Part shown: in pieces, positions 15,738-23,958 of the stretch
How positions within the stretch are numbered: the first letter of the stretch is position 1
Layout of the letters: each line of letters starts with the position of its first letter
Origin: CAZQGE01 sp964592815
GTDB lineage: Bacteria > Bacillota > Clostridia > Christensenellales > CAG-917
DNA length: 29,462 nucleotides
Assembly (NCBI GenBank): GCA_964592815.1
Contig: CAZQGE010000015.1
Coordinates: 1 to 29,462 of the forward strand
Direction of reading: 5' to 3'
The notes under the pieces: model-generated
The model's input: only the letters and a program-made list of their open reading frames with translations
The model's database searches: none
What the model was told of the DNA's origin: nothing
Made by a program: the position numbers and the translations under genes

Positions 15738-15757
15738 AGGGGTTGACAGTGGTTAAA
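15738..15757 (+). promoter_or_regulatory. Candidate MraZ boxes (two tandem decamers)
   Basis: AGGGGTTGAC and AGTGGTTAAA stand directly in tandem, agreeing at seven of ten positions. The first runs into the mraZ -35 box, which ends on the first base of the second. MraZ of E. coli is known to bind TGGG-core repeats with a 10-bp period at its own promoter; the core and period here fit that pattern. A further AGTGG lies on the opposite strand at 15717-15721. Confidence 0.5.
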
Positions 15758-15771
15758 ATTAGATATATAAT
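15743..15771 (+). promoter_or_regulatory. Consensus sigma-A promoter of mraZ and the dcw cluster
   Basis: TTGACA (15743-15748), exactly 17 nt, TATAAT (15766-15771): both hexamers are perfect. mraZ starts 20 nt later, with AAGGA as ribosome binding site. Confidence 0.92.
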
Positions 15772-15791
15772 ACAATCACAAGGAAAAGAGT

Positions 15792-16238
15792 ATGCCAAAA
15801 TTTATGTTAGGAAACGTTCGTCACTCGCTTGACGATAAATATCGTGGAAGAATTCCTGCCAAATATCGTGAGGGTATTGGCTCTTCTGCATATATAGTTC
15901 CTGGCAGAAGTGGTTGCTTATATATCATTCCCGAGGAAAAGTTTGAAAGCGTAATTAAAACTATTGGTTCGGATAACCTTTATGGAAACGACGCTGAGAA
16001 TGACTTGGCCACCGAAATTTTGGGTAATGGCGATTATTTGGAAGAGGACGGACAGGGTAGAGTTAAGTTTTCAAAAGAATTACGAGATGCTGCCGCAATC
16101 AAAAAAGAAGTTGTTTTTGTTGGAAAAGGTACGTTCTTAGAAGTATGGCCAGCTGAGGCTTGGGACCAAAGATTTAGCGTTTTGAACCCTGATAATCTTA
16201 ATCGTATGCTTCAAAACCTAAAAAAATACGGAGTCTAA
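15792..16238 (+). CDS. mraZ: Transcriptional regulator MraZ
   Basis: MraZ is the AbrB/SpoVT-fold regulator at the head of dcw clusters and represses its own operon in E. coli. The 148-residue product shows both swapped-hairpin repeats: HSLDDKYRGRIPAKYRE (about 11-27) and EDGQGRVKFSKELRDAA (about 81-97). The DxxGR...P and GxGRV...P-like cores that make the DNA-binding face are intact. The gene directly follows a consensus promoter with tandem repeats suited to autoregulation. rsmH begins 1 nt after the stop. Confidence 0.96.
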   Translation: MPKFMLGNVRHSLDDKYRGRIPAKYREGIGSSAYIVPGRSGCLYIIPEEKFESVIKTIGSDNLYGNDAENDLATEILGNGDYLEEDGQGRVKFSKELRDAAAIKKEVVFVGKGTFLEVWPAEAWDQRFSVLNPDNLNRMLQNLKKYGV

Positions 16239-16239
16239 T

Positions 16240-17175
16240 ATGGAATTTAGTCACGTTCCTGTAATGCTTGGTGAATGTATCACAGGCTTGAATATAAAAC
16301 CTAACGGTGTTTATGTTGATGGCACTCTTGGAGGCGGGGGACATTCCCGTGAAATTGCAAAACGACTTTCTAACGGTGGAAGATTGATTGCGATTGACCG
16401 AGATGAAGATGCGATACTTGCAGCAGGGGAACGCTTGGAAGAATATAAGAACATAGTTACAATCGTTCACGATGACTACAAAAATATGACAATCGAACTG
16501 GACAGCTTAAATATTGATAAGGTTGATGGAATATTGCTCGATTTGGGAGTTTCATCTTATCAACTTGACAATGCGGAAAGAGGTTTCAGTTATATGCAAG
16601 ACGCTCCTCTTGATATGAGAATGGACAGAGGACAATACCTAACAGCATTCAACATTGTAAACGAGTTCAATGTATCTGAACTTACAAAAATATTTTTCGA
16701 TTACGGTGAAGAAAAACTTGCAAAGCGAATTGCGGAAAATATTGCGGTTCAAAGAGAAAAGAAAACAATTTCAACTACCTTAGAACTTGCAAAGATTATA
16801 GAAATGAGTTACCCAGCAAAAACTCGCTGGAAATTCGGACACCCTGCAAAAAGAACGTTTCAAGCAATACGAATTGCTGTAAACGATGAACTTACGGGTT
16901 TGGGTGAAGCAGTAAAGGGAATGGCAAGACGTCTTAACGTCGGTGGAAGAATGGCAGTAATTACATTCCATTCGTTGGAAGACCGAATTGTAAAAACCGT
17001 GTTCAAAGATTTAAGCACAGAATGTACTTGTCCACCTGACTTTCCAGTCTGTGTGTGCGGAAAGATAAAAGAAGTTGAACTTGTAAACAAAAAACCAATA
17101 ACGGCAAGCGAGACAGAATTAAAAGAAAACAAAAGAGCAGAAAGCGCAAAGCTGAGAATAATTGAAAAAATATAA
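16240..17175 (+). CDS. rsmH: 16S rRNA (cytosine-1402-N4)-methyltransferase RsmH (MraW)
   Basis: RsmH methylates N4 of C1402 in 16S rRNA using S-adenosylmethionine. The 311 residues show DGTLGGGGHSREI (SAM site), AIDRDEDAI, DGILLDLGVSSYQLDNAERGFSY, DAPLDMRMD, ARRLNVGGRMAVITFHSLEDRIVK and a late Cys-containing loop (CTCPPDFPVCVCG), all normal for the family. GGAG in the last codons of mraZ serves as ribosome binding site. It is the second gene of the dcw cluster. Confidence 0.97.
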   Translation: MEFSHVPVMLGECITGLNIKPNGVYVDGTLGGGGHSREIAKRLSNGGRLIAIDRDEDAILAAGERLEEYKNIVTIVHDDYKNMTIELDSLNIDKVDGILLDLGVSSYQLDNAERGFSYMQDAPLDMRMDRGQYLTAFNIVNEFNVSELTKIFFDYGEEKLAKRIAENIAVQREKKTISTTLELAKIIEMSYPAKTRWKFGHPAKRTFQAIRIAVNDELTGLGEAVKGMARRLNVGGRMAVITFHSLEDRIVKTVFKDLSTECTCPPDFPVCVCGKIKEVELVNKKPITASETELKENKRAESAKLRIIEKI

Positions 17176-17187
17176 GAAGGTGATATT

Positions 17188-18036
17188 ATGGCGATAACCT
17201 TAGACGAATTGTTAGGAAAGAATATGACAAATTCAGAAGTGGAGCAAGCTCCTCAGTTTCCGTCATACGAAAATTTTAAGACTTCAAGAAATGACGTATC
17301 ACAACCAGTTTCACAAAACGAAAGAATTCAGCCACGCAACAATGCTTACAATGGAAGAAACAGTTCATCTGTCATAACAGAAGAACAAATTAGAAATTAT
17401 AACGCTGAATCTCCGTTTGTAAAGCCGAGAAACGCAGAATTTCAAACAAGAGATTTTGATTTTATTTCATCATTGCAAAGACCTTCTTTTGGTGAAAATA
17501 GAGATGCGTTTACAAGAGCAAGAGAAGAAAATGGAATTGCAATCAAAAATACATATTCTGAAACAAATTCTTTTGCTAAACCTACAAATTCACAAAACCT
17601 TGCAGATTTGCATCAATTTACTTATAACGACAAAGACCGCTTGTCAGAAAGAGAGCTTATGGCAAAATTGGAGCATTCTGGCGCAAACGTTGCAAAAATA
17701 AACGCTGCACCTGAATATTTTTCTCAAAATGAAACAAGCAGTCGCAGTCTTAAAAACGTAAAAGAAAACAAAGTTACAGAATATTCAGCCGAAAAGAAAA
17801 AAGCAAAACTTAACACAAAAGGAAAAGTTATTCTTGCAGTATATATTGCCGTAATCATTTTGGTTGCTGTACTTATAATTGTCAACGCGGGTGATATAAA
17901 TCGCGGAACAGTTGCCGCACCGTCTTCAAACTCTATTGTGAGAACGGTTTCAAGCGTTGAAAACAACTATAACTCAAGTTATAATTTTGAGAGTGATGAA
18001 ATACATTTTATGTATGAAAACTCAAACCAAATCTAA
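17188..18036 (+). CDS. Single-pass membrane protein in the ftsL position
   Basis: No known family is recognised. The 282 residues comprise a ~213-residue hydrophilic N-terminal region rich in Asn, Ser, Glu and Arg and probably disordered, one hydrophobic helix at about 214-236 (VILAVYIAVIILVAVLIIVNAG), and a ~45-residue Ser/Asn-rich C-terminus. A Lys-rich stretch (EKKKAKLNTKGK) before the helix puts the long N-terminus inside. Gene order (after rsmH, before the class B PBP) is where ftsL/divIC-like genes sit. FtsL, however, has a short N-terminus and an outer coiled coil of ~60 residues; here the outer part is short and has no evident heptads. It may be a highly diverged FtsL or a lineage-specific division protein. 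AGAAGGTGAT is a very strong ribosome binding site. The 3' end overlaps the PBP gene by 23 nt. Confidence 0.85.
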   Translation: MAITLDELLGKNMTNSEVEQAPQFPSYENFKTSRNDVSQPVSQNERIQPRNNAYNGRNSSSVITEEQIRNYNAESPFVKPRNAEFQTRDFDFISSLQRPSFGENRDAFTRAREENGIAIKNTYSETNSFAKPTNSQNLADLHQFTYNDKDRLSERELMAKLEHSGANVAKINAAPEYFSQNETSSRSLKNVKENKVTEYSAEKKKAKLNTKGKVILAVYIAVIILVAVLIIVNAGDINRGTVAAPSSNSIVRTVSSVENNYNSSYNFESDEIHFMYENSNQI

Positions 18037-19945
18037 CAATCAAACCACATTTTTTTATAATCCCACAAAGAGGCTATTAGCAGTATTTCTGCTGATAGCT
18101 TTTTTGTTTGTAGCCATATTTATAAAATTGATATTTGTAATGGTTGTGCAAAGTGATAGTTTGCAAAAAAAAGCTATAAGTCAATGGATGAGAGACGTTC
18201 CAACAGATGCATATAGGGGTGATATTGTTGATGCAAATGGAAATCTGCTTGCATCAACTTCAACAAGATATAACGTATTTGTCAGACCTAACTTTGTAAA
18301 AAATAAACAATTAACGTCAAAAGTTGTGGCGCAAGTATTTTCAATGGACGAAAAAAAGGTTTATGAAAAAATTTCAAAATCTGCATCAGAAGTTACAATA
18401 TATCGAGGCGCGACAAAGGAACAGTTAAACTCGCTTTATACGTCAAATTTGCAGGGAATATATTACTCGGAAGATAGTTTACGTTATTATCCATACGGTG
18501 ATTTTATGACGCAAATTTTAGGGTTCACAGATTTTGACGGAAACGGACAAACAGGTCTTGAAAGCTACTATAACAAATATCTTTCAGGCGTAGATGGCGC
18601 GGTACTTACAGAAACGGACTTAATTGGTCGAGAAATAAATAATGGAGTGAAACATTATTTGCCGTCTGTACAAGGTATGAAAATGGTGACTACTTTAGAT
18701 GCAAAAATACAGCAAATTGCGGATATGGCTGTTGAAAAGGCGGTTTTGAAGTTTAACCCTAAGGGTGTAAGTTGCACAATTATGAATTATACTGATGGAA
18801 GCATAATTGCAATGAGTGAATATCCATCATTCGACTTAAACAACGTACCACGTGATGATTTGGAAAAACTGTTTTTAACGTCAAAAAGCAAAGTAATTTC
18901 AACCGTATTTGAGCCAGGTTCAACTTTTAAGATTTTGACTGCGGCTGCCGCTTTAGATGCGGGAGTAGTAACGCCAGAAGACAGATTTTTCTGTGCTGGC
19001 TCACGCATGGTTGACGGACAAAAAATAAAGTGTTGGAAGTCAAAAGGTCACGGCTCGATAAATTTTGCACAAGGCGTAGAACAAAGTTGCAACTGTGTTT
19101 TTATGGACTGCGCAGCAAGGCTTGGAACTGAAAGGTTTTATTCTTATTTGAATAAATTTGGACTAAGTTCCCGCTCTGGAGTTGATATGACTGGAGAAAC
19201 TAGCGGTATTTTTATTTCTGAAAAAAATGTTAAAACTGTTGATTTGGCAAGAATTGGGTTCGGTCAAGCTGTTGCTGTTACACCGATAGGACTATTGCGA
19301 GCTACGTCATCGGTTGTAAACGGAGGTAATCTCGTAACACCGCATTTGTTAAATTATTTTCAAAGTTCTTGTGACGGAAAACAAATTGAAAACCCAAACC
19401 TCAAAGTTTATGGCGGAACTATTAAGGCGGAAACGTCAGAGATTATGAGAAAACTTTTGTTGTCGGTTGTTACAAACGGAAGTGGAAAAGGCGCGTATAA
19501 TGCAGGGTACAACATATTGGGAAAAACAGGTACGGCGCAAAAATACATTGATGGACATATTGCACAAGGCAAATACGTTTCGTCATTTTTAGGGTATTCT
19601 TTGGAGGCTGGCGCAACGTATGGAATTCTTCTTTCGGTTGACGAACCGCAAGGATATATGTATTACGGGTCTTTGGTTGCTGCGCCGTTGGTGGGTGAAA
19701 TTTTCAAAAATATATTTGAATACAAAGCCGTTGCTCCACATTTTAGTGGAAAAGAGCAGTTGATTATAGGTGAACCGTTTATGCTTGAAAGTTATGTTGG
19801 AGAGAATGTTTTGCAAGCGAAAAATAAATTAAATAAATTAGGTTTGCACGTTGAAATAAGCGGTGAAGGTGATAATGTAATTGGGCAATTCCCTGAAAAA
19901 GGGACGGTTGTAGATAAAAGAAATGCTGTGTTGTTGATAACTTAA
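18014..19945 (+). CDS. ftsI: Class B penicillin-binding protein with C-terminal PASTA domain (FtsI/PBP2B or SpoVD type)
   Basis: This is a transpeptidase that crosslinks septal, or spore cortex, peptidoglycan with an FtsW-type polymerase. The 643 residues run: short cytoplasmic tail, membrane anchor (about 21-44), pedestal/dimerisation domain (about 50-260), transpeptidase domain with S303-TFK in EPGSTFKIL, S358-CN and K504-TG in LGKTGTAQ, then one PASTA domain (about 585-643, ending GQFPEKGTVVDKRNAVLLIT). The PASTA tail is typical of SpoVD and of several Firmicutes FtsI proteins, so the two roles cannot be separated here; it is the only PBP in the cluster. ATG 18014 lies inside the end of the previous gene. 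An in-frame ATG at 17996 and an open frame from 17957 are alternatives. Confidence 0.93.
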   Translation: MKTQTKSNNQTTFFYNPTKRLLAVFLLIAFLFVAIFIKLIFVMVVQSDSLQKKAISQWMRDVPTDAYRGDIVDANGNLLASTSTRYNVFVRPNFVKNKQLTSKVVAQVFSMDEKKVYEKISKSASEVTIYRGATKEQLNSLYTSNLQGIYYSEDSLRYYPYGDFMTQILGFTDFDGNGQTGLESYYNKYLSGVDGAVLTETDLIGREINNGVKHYLPSVQGMKMVTTLDAKIQQIADMAVEKAVLKFNPKGVSCTIMNYTDGSIIAMSEYPSFDLNNVPRDDLEKLFLTSKSKVISTVFEPGSTFKILTAAAALDAGVVTPEDRFFCAGSRMVDGQKIKCWKSKGHGSINFAQGVEQSCNCVFMDCAARLGTERFYSYLNKFGLSSRSGVDMTGETSGIFISEKNVKTVDLARIGFGQAVAVTPIGLLRATSSVVNGGNLVTPHLLNYFQSSCDGKQIENPNLKVYGGTIKAETSEIMRKLLLSVVTNGSGKGAYNAGYNILGKTGTAQKYIDGHIAQGKYVSSFLGYSLEAGATYGILLSVDEPQGYMYYGSLVAAPLVGEIFKNIFEYKAVAPHFSGKEQLIIGEPFMLESYVGENVLQAKNKLNKLGLHVEISGEGDNVIGQFPEKGTVVDKRNAVLLIT

Positions 19946-19976
19946 AAAGTATGCTAAGTGTTTTATCACTTTTTAA
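19942..19976 (+). terminator. Weak terminator-like hairpin after the PBP gene
   Basis: TTAAAAAGT (19942-19950) pairs with ACTTTTTAA (19968-19976), and an inner AAGTG/CACTT pair is possible. It overlaps the PBP stop codon. The stem is A/T-rich, so termination would be partial. The 274-bp gap up to murE holds this hairpin, the murE promoter and no ORF that I can support. Confidence 0.4.
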
Positions 19977-20164
19977 TGTGACAAAATACCCAAAAACACG
20001 TTTTGTTGATTTTGAGTATAAATCTGCATTTTGGAAATCTGAAAACGAAATAATTTCGCAATATAGTTTATTTTTCCATTACGTAAAATAATGTTAGAAA
20101 TTTGTTTAATTTTGACGAATATCATTAAAAAAATCTTCCGTTTATGTCTTGTTTTGCTTCCCTG

Positions 20165-20193
20165 TTGATTAAGGTTTTTACACTCATTATTAT
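20165..20193 (+). promoter_or_regulatory. Sigma-A-like promoter of murE
   Basis: TTGATT (20165-20170), a 17-nt spacer and TATTAT (20188-20193). With the hairpin after the PBP gene and a 274-bp gap, it suggests that murE to ftsW or murA can be transcribed separately from mraZ to the PBP gene. Confidence 0.6.
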
Positions 20194-20200
20194 GAGTGTA
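20179..20200. promoter_or_regulatory. Perfect palindrome centred on the murE -10 box (operator or hairpin)
   Basis: TACACTCAT (20179-20187), TATT, ATGAGTGTA (20192-20200): 9-bp perfect arms. The -10 box TATTAT covers the centre, and GGAGG of murE begins 8 nt past the right arm. No T-tract follows, so it is not a terminator. Confidence 0.55.
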
Positions 20201-20219
20201 TCAAACTTTGGAGGACAGT

Positions 20220-21659
20220 ATGGAACTCAACAAACTTCTTAACAAAATCAACGTGCTTAAAACTAACGTGGACAGCGAATATCAAATCAGCGGAATAAAA
20301 ATTTCATCTAAACAGCTTGAAAACAACAACCTTTTTGTATGTATGCAAGGCTCGACGGACGATGGAAATAAATATATCGGACAAATCGATAAATCAGTTG
20401 TAATTTTAACTGAAAAATTGCCCGATATAGACGTAAAATACGTTTTGGTTGAAGACGTAAGAAAAGCATATTCAATTATTTCACAAAATTGGTTTTTTAA
20501 TCCTATTGAGGATATGAAATTTGTTGCTGTTGTCGGGACAAACGGAAAAACGTCTACGGCACATTATATAAGTTCAATTTTAACTTTTGCAGGCTTAAAA
20601 GTGGGGTTAATCGGCACAGAAGGTCATTATATTTTAGGCGAAAAAGTATCAGAAAGTCTAACGACACCCGACCCGTACGAGTTAAATGAATTGTTTTTCA
20701 AAATGAGGACAAAAGGGGTTGACGTTGTAGTGTCTGAAGTTAGCGCGCACGCGATATATCTTGAAAAATTGTGCGGTATCAAAGCTGACGTTGCTGTTTT
20801 GACAAACATTTCACAAGAACATTTGGACTACTTCAAAAATTTTGATAACTATTGTAGCGTTAAAATGTCATATTTTTTAAGCGGAAACGCAAAAAAAGCA
20901 GTAATAAATATTGATGATTTATCAGGAAGAATTTTAGCAAGAAAGTTGGAAGATGTTGGCATTGACTGCATAACTTTTGGCATTGAAAATCCTGCCGATT
21001 GCTTTGCAATGGACGTATTTCAAAACATTGATGGTGTAAATTTTATTGCAAACTTAGAGGACAATATTATCGAGGTTAAGACGCAATTATATGGTGATTT
21101 TAACGCGTACAATCTTTTAAGCGCAATGACTGTTGCGAGAGAACTTGGAATTGACAATGAAACGCTGACGCACGCAGTAAAAAAAGTCAAAGCAGTAAAA
21201 GGCAGATTTAGTATTTTGAACAACGATAAAGGCGTAATCATTATTGATTTTGCGCACACTCCAGATGGACTTGAAAATCTTCTGAGGACTGCAAGAACTA
21301 TAACAAAATCTCGTCTTATAACAGTTTTTGGTTGTGGTGGCGATAGGGATAAAAGCAAGAGAAAAGCTATGGGCGAGATTGCGTCAAGACTAAGCGATTA
21401 CGTCGTTATAACGTCAGACAACCCACGTTCAGAAAACCCCGATGATATTATAAAAGATATTGAGTGGGGAATGCTTAACGTCAACTATAAGTGTATAACT
21501 GAACGCGGAGAGGCAATAAAATTTGCAATAGCTGAAATGCTTGAAGGCGACACACTTGTTTTGGCTGGCAAAGGTAATGAAAATTATTTGGAAATCAACG
21601 GTAAAAAAATTCCGTTTAATGATTTTGATGCTGTGGGAAGGTGGAGTTACTTAAAATGA
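20220..21659 (+). CDS. murE: UDP-MurNAc-tripeptide synthetase MurE, meso-DAP type
   Basis: MurE adds the third residue of the peptidoglycan stem to UDP-MurNAc-L-Ala-D-Glu in the cytoplasm. The 479-residue Mur ligase has an N-terminal UDP-binding domain, the ATP loop GTNGKTS (106-112), HxxL-type carbamyl-lysine and metal regions (SQEHLDYFKNF), and a C-terminal domain with DNPR at 400-403. DNPR is the known signature for meso-diaminopimelate; lysine enzymes carry other residues there. GGAGGACAGT precedes ATG 20220. The frame opens earlier but without a ribosome binding site. The stop overlaps mraY (ATGA). Confidence 0.96.
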   Translation: MELNKLLNKINVLKTNVDSEYQISGIKISSKQLENNNLFVCMQGSTDDGNKYIGQIDKSVVILTEKLPDIDVKYVLVEDVRKAYSIISQNWFFNPIEDMKFVAVVGTNGKTSTAHYISSILTFAGLKVGLIGTEGHYILGEKVSESLTTPDPYELNELFFKMRTKGVDVVVSEVSAHAIYLEKLCGIKADVAVLTNISQEHLDYFKNFDNYCSVKMSYFLSGNAKKAVINIDDLSGRILARKLEDVGIDCITFGIENPADCFAMDVFQNIDGVNFIANLEDNIIEVKTQLYGDFNAYNLLSAMTVARELGIDNETLTHAVKKVKAVKGRFSILNNDKGVIIIDFAHTPDGLENLLRTARTITKSRLITVFGCGGDRDKSKRKAMGEIASRLSDYVVITSDNPRSENPDDIIKDIEWGMLNVNYKCITERGEAIKFAIAEMLEGDTLVLAGKGNENYLEINGKKIPFNDFDAVGRWSYLK

Positions 21660-22657
21660 ACGTAGGGCAAAGATTGCTTTTATATTTTGTTGCGTCCGTC
21701 TTAATCTCCGTTGTTTTTGCGCCTTTGATTATAAAACTTTTAGCGAAACTTAAAGCAAGACAAACTGTTTTGAAATACGTTGTTCAACATAAAGACAAAA
21801 GTGGAACGCCTACTATGGGCGGGTTTATCTTTTTAATTCCAACGTTGATATTTTCTCTTGTTGAGATGAGCAGTTTGTCTGTTATGGCTTTATGCTTAAC
21901 GTTAGGGTTTGGATTGCTTGGATTTTTAGATGATTTCATCAAAATTTCGCACGAAAGAAATTTGGGGCTTAAAGCGTATCAAAAAATTATCGGGCAACTT
22001 GGGTTGTCGGCTGTTGCAGGATATTTCGTTTATAAATCGGTTTACGTTGGACAAATAGTAAACGCTCCATTTACAGGTTCACAACTGGATTTTGCTTGGG
22101 GAATTATTCCGTTTGTTATGCTTGTTTATATTGCAACGACAAACTCTGTAAATTTGACAGACGGCTTGGACGGTTTGGTTGGTTACAGTTCAATAGCATA
22201 TTTTATTGGTTTTACAATAATTTTGGTTTTGACGGCATTTCAAGCTAATCAAAGCGGAAATGAAGCGTATGCAAAAGAATTGATTGGACTTACGGCGTTT
22301 TGCGTATCTATGATGGGTGGACTTTGCGGATATGTTTTGTTCAACAATTATCCGTCAAAAATTATGATGGGTGACACGGGTTCATTGGCTTTGGGAGCAG
22401 GAATAACCAGCGTTGCAGTTTTAAGCAGAAATTATTTTTTGATTGTAACTTCGGGAATAATGTTCGTATGGTCTTGCATATCAGTAATAGTACAGGTGAT
22501 TTATTTTAAGATAACCAAAAAAAGAATATTTTTGATGTCGCCTTTTCACCATCATCTCGAAATGAAGGGTTGGCACGAAACAAGAGTTGTCGCCTTATAT
22601 TTTGTTGTGACGCTAGTAGGTGGCGCAATAAGCCTGTTAATTATGGGGGCATTATGA
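21656..22657 (+). CDS. mraY: Phospho-MurNAc-pentapeptide transferase MraY
   Basis: MraY is an integral membrane enzyme that joins phospho-MurNAc-pentapeptide to undecaprenyl phosphate, giving lipid I. The 333 residues show about ten membrane helices and the family motifs HKDKSGTPTMGG, LDDFIK (D92, D93), NSVNLTDGLDGL (D169, D172), MGDTGSLALG (D240) and SPFHHHLEMKG. ATG 21656 overlaps the murE stop by 4 nt, and GGTGGAG inside murE is the ribosome binding site; the in-frame GTG at 21641 is less likely. murF, whose product supplies the pentapeptide and often sits between murE and mraY, is not here. Confidence 0.97.
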   Translation: MNVGQRLLLYFVASVLISVVFAPLIIKLLAKLKARQTVLKYVVQHKDKSGTPTMGGFIFLIPTLIFSLVEMSSLSVMALCLTLGFGLLGFLDDFIKISHERNLGLKAYQKIIGQLGLSAVAGYFVYKSVYVGQIVNAPFTGSQLDFAWGIIPFVMLVYIATTNSVNLTDGLDGLVGYSSIAYFIGFTIILVLTAFQANQSGNEAYAKELIGLTAFCVSMMGGLCGYVLFNNYPSKIMMGDTGSLALGAGITSVAVLSRNYFLIVTSGIMFVWSCISVIVQVIYFKITKKRIFLMSPFHHHLEMKGWHETRVVALYFVVTLVGGAISLLIMGAL

Positions 22658-23958
22658 ACTTATTTTCTCAAAATGTTGTGATTTACGGCGCGGGTATAAG
22701 TGGTTTATCCGCGTATGAACTTGTAAAAGAGAAGGGCGGAAGGGCAATAATTTACGATGACAACCCCAATTCGCCACACGCTACAAACAGCAAAAGCGTA
22801 TTTAATGACGCCGATTTGATTGTGCTTAGTCCTGGTGTTAAAGGTGATAAAGATTTCTTGCTTGACGCAAAGCTTGAAAACAAAAAAATTATAAGTGAAC
22901 TTGAATTGGCTTCAAATTTTTGTCAAGCGCAACAGATTGCAATTACGGGCACAAACGGGAAAACTACAACGACTATGCTTATCAATCACATATTGAAATT
23001 TGCATACAAACGTTCTTATGCGGTGGGCAATATAGGCGTTGCATTTTCAGCCGTTGCCGACAGACTTGACGCAATGGAAACTGCCGTTATAGAGTGTTCA
23101 AGTTTTCAGCTTGAAAGTGCGACAACTTTTGCGCCTGACATTGCGGTTCTACTCAACATAACCGATGATCATCTTGAACGTCATAAGACAATGGAAAAAT
23201 ACATATCTGCAAAAGCCAACGTATTTTTAAGGCAATCAGCAACGGATAAAGTTGTTTATAACGCAGACGATGAAAATATAAAAAGACTTGTGCCTTATAT
23301 GAAAGCGGAAAAAATTCCGTTTAGTATGTCGCACCCTGTTGACGGCGCGTATATATCCACAAATTTTTTATGCTACAAAGGCGAACCCGTAATAGAATTA
23401 TGCGACATAGATTTCAAGGGTAAAGAACTTGAAAACGCGCTTGCGGCTGTTGCCGTTTGTATGTCTGAAAACGTAAGCAGTTTTACGGTAGCTTCGGCTT
23501 TAAGCAATTTTGCACGCCCGGAATTTAGGCGCGCGGTAACTGCAGAAATTTTGGGGATAAAGATTTATAACGACAGCAAAGCAACAAATATTGGAGCAAC
23601 ACTTTCTGCGATTGAAAGCATTGACGGAGATACTGTTTTGATGCTGGGCGGAAAAGCTGGCGTTGAAAATTTTGACCAACTTTTTTCAAAACTTGACAAA
23701 AAGGTTGTGGCTGTTTCGGTTGTTGGGGATAATGCAAATGAAATTGTTGCAAGCGCAAATCGGAATGGATTTTGCAATATAGAAATGTATGATGAACTAA
23801 CCGAGGCTTTTGAAAAAAGTATTGAAACGGCAAAAGTTTTTTCAGCGCAAAATATTCTTTTTTCACCTTCGTCTAAAAGTTTTGATAGATACACAAGTTA
23901 TGCAGAAAGGGGACGTCATTTTGATGCAATAGTACAAAAATATATTTCTAAAAAATGA
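22654..23958 (+). CDS. murD: UDP-MurNAc-L-alanine:D-glutamate ligase MurD
   Basis: MurD adds D-glutamate to UDP-MurNAc-L-Ala. The 434 residues contain the N-terminal Rossmann-like GAGISGLSA, the ATP loop GTNGKTTTT (from residue 99), IECSSFQLE, LLNITDDHLERH with the metal and carbamyl-lysine region, and NDSKATN in the C-terminal part. Start ATG 22654 overlaps the mraY stop by 4 nt (ATGA), with GGGGG a few bases upstream; the frame remains open 84 nt into mraY, which is incidental. The stop overlaps ftsW in the same way. Confidence 0.97.
   Translation: MNLFSQNVVIYGAGISGLSAYELVKEKGGRAIIYDDNPNSPHATNSKSVFNDADLIVLSPGVKGDKDFLLDAKLENKKIISELELASNFCQAQQIAITGTNGKTTTTMLINHILKFAYKRSYAVGNIGVAFSAVADRLDAMETAVIECSSFQLESATTFAPDIAVLLNITDDHLERHKTMEKYISAKANVFLRQSATDKVVYNADDENIKRLVPYMKAEKIPFSMSHPVDGAYISTNFLCYKGEPVIELCDIDFKGKELENALAAVAVCMSENVSSFTVASALSNFARPEFRRAVTAEILGIKIYNDSKATNIGATLSAIESIDGDTVLMLGGKAGVENFDQLFSKLDKKVVAVSVVGDNANEIVASANRNGFCNIEMYDELTEAFEKSIETAKVFSAQNILFSPSSKSFDRYTSYAERGRHFDAIVQKYISKK

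Noticed and set aside
17957..18013. Longer start for the class B PBP
   Set aside because: It would overlap the preceding gene further, begins with TTG and adds residues before the normal short cytoplasmic tail. ATG 17996 cannot be fully excluded.
22570..22653. 28-residue N-terminal extension of MurD
   Set aside because: It would overlap conserved MraY codons. The ATG at 22654 begins the expected MurD N-terminus and forms an ATGA junction like those of its neighbours.
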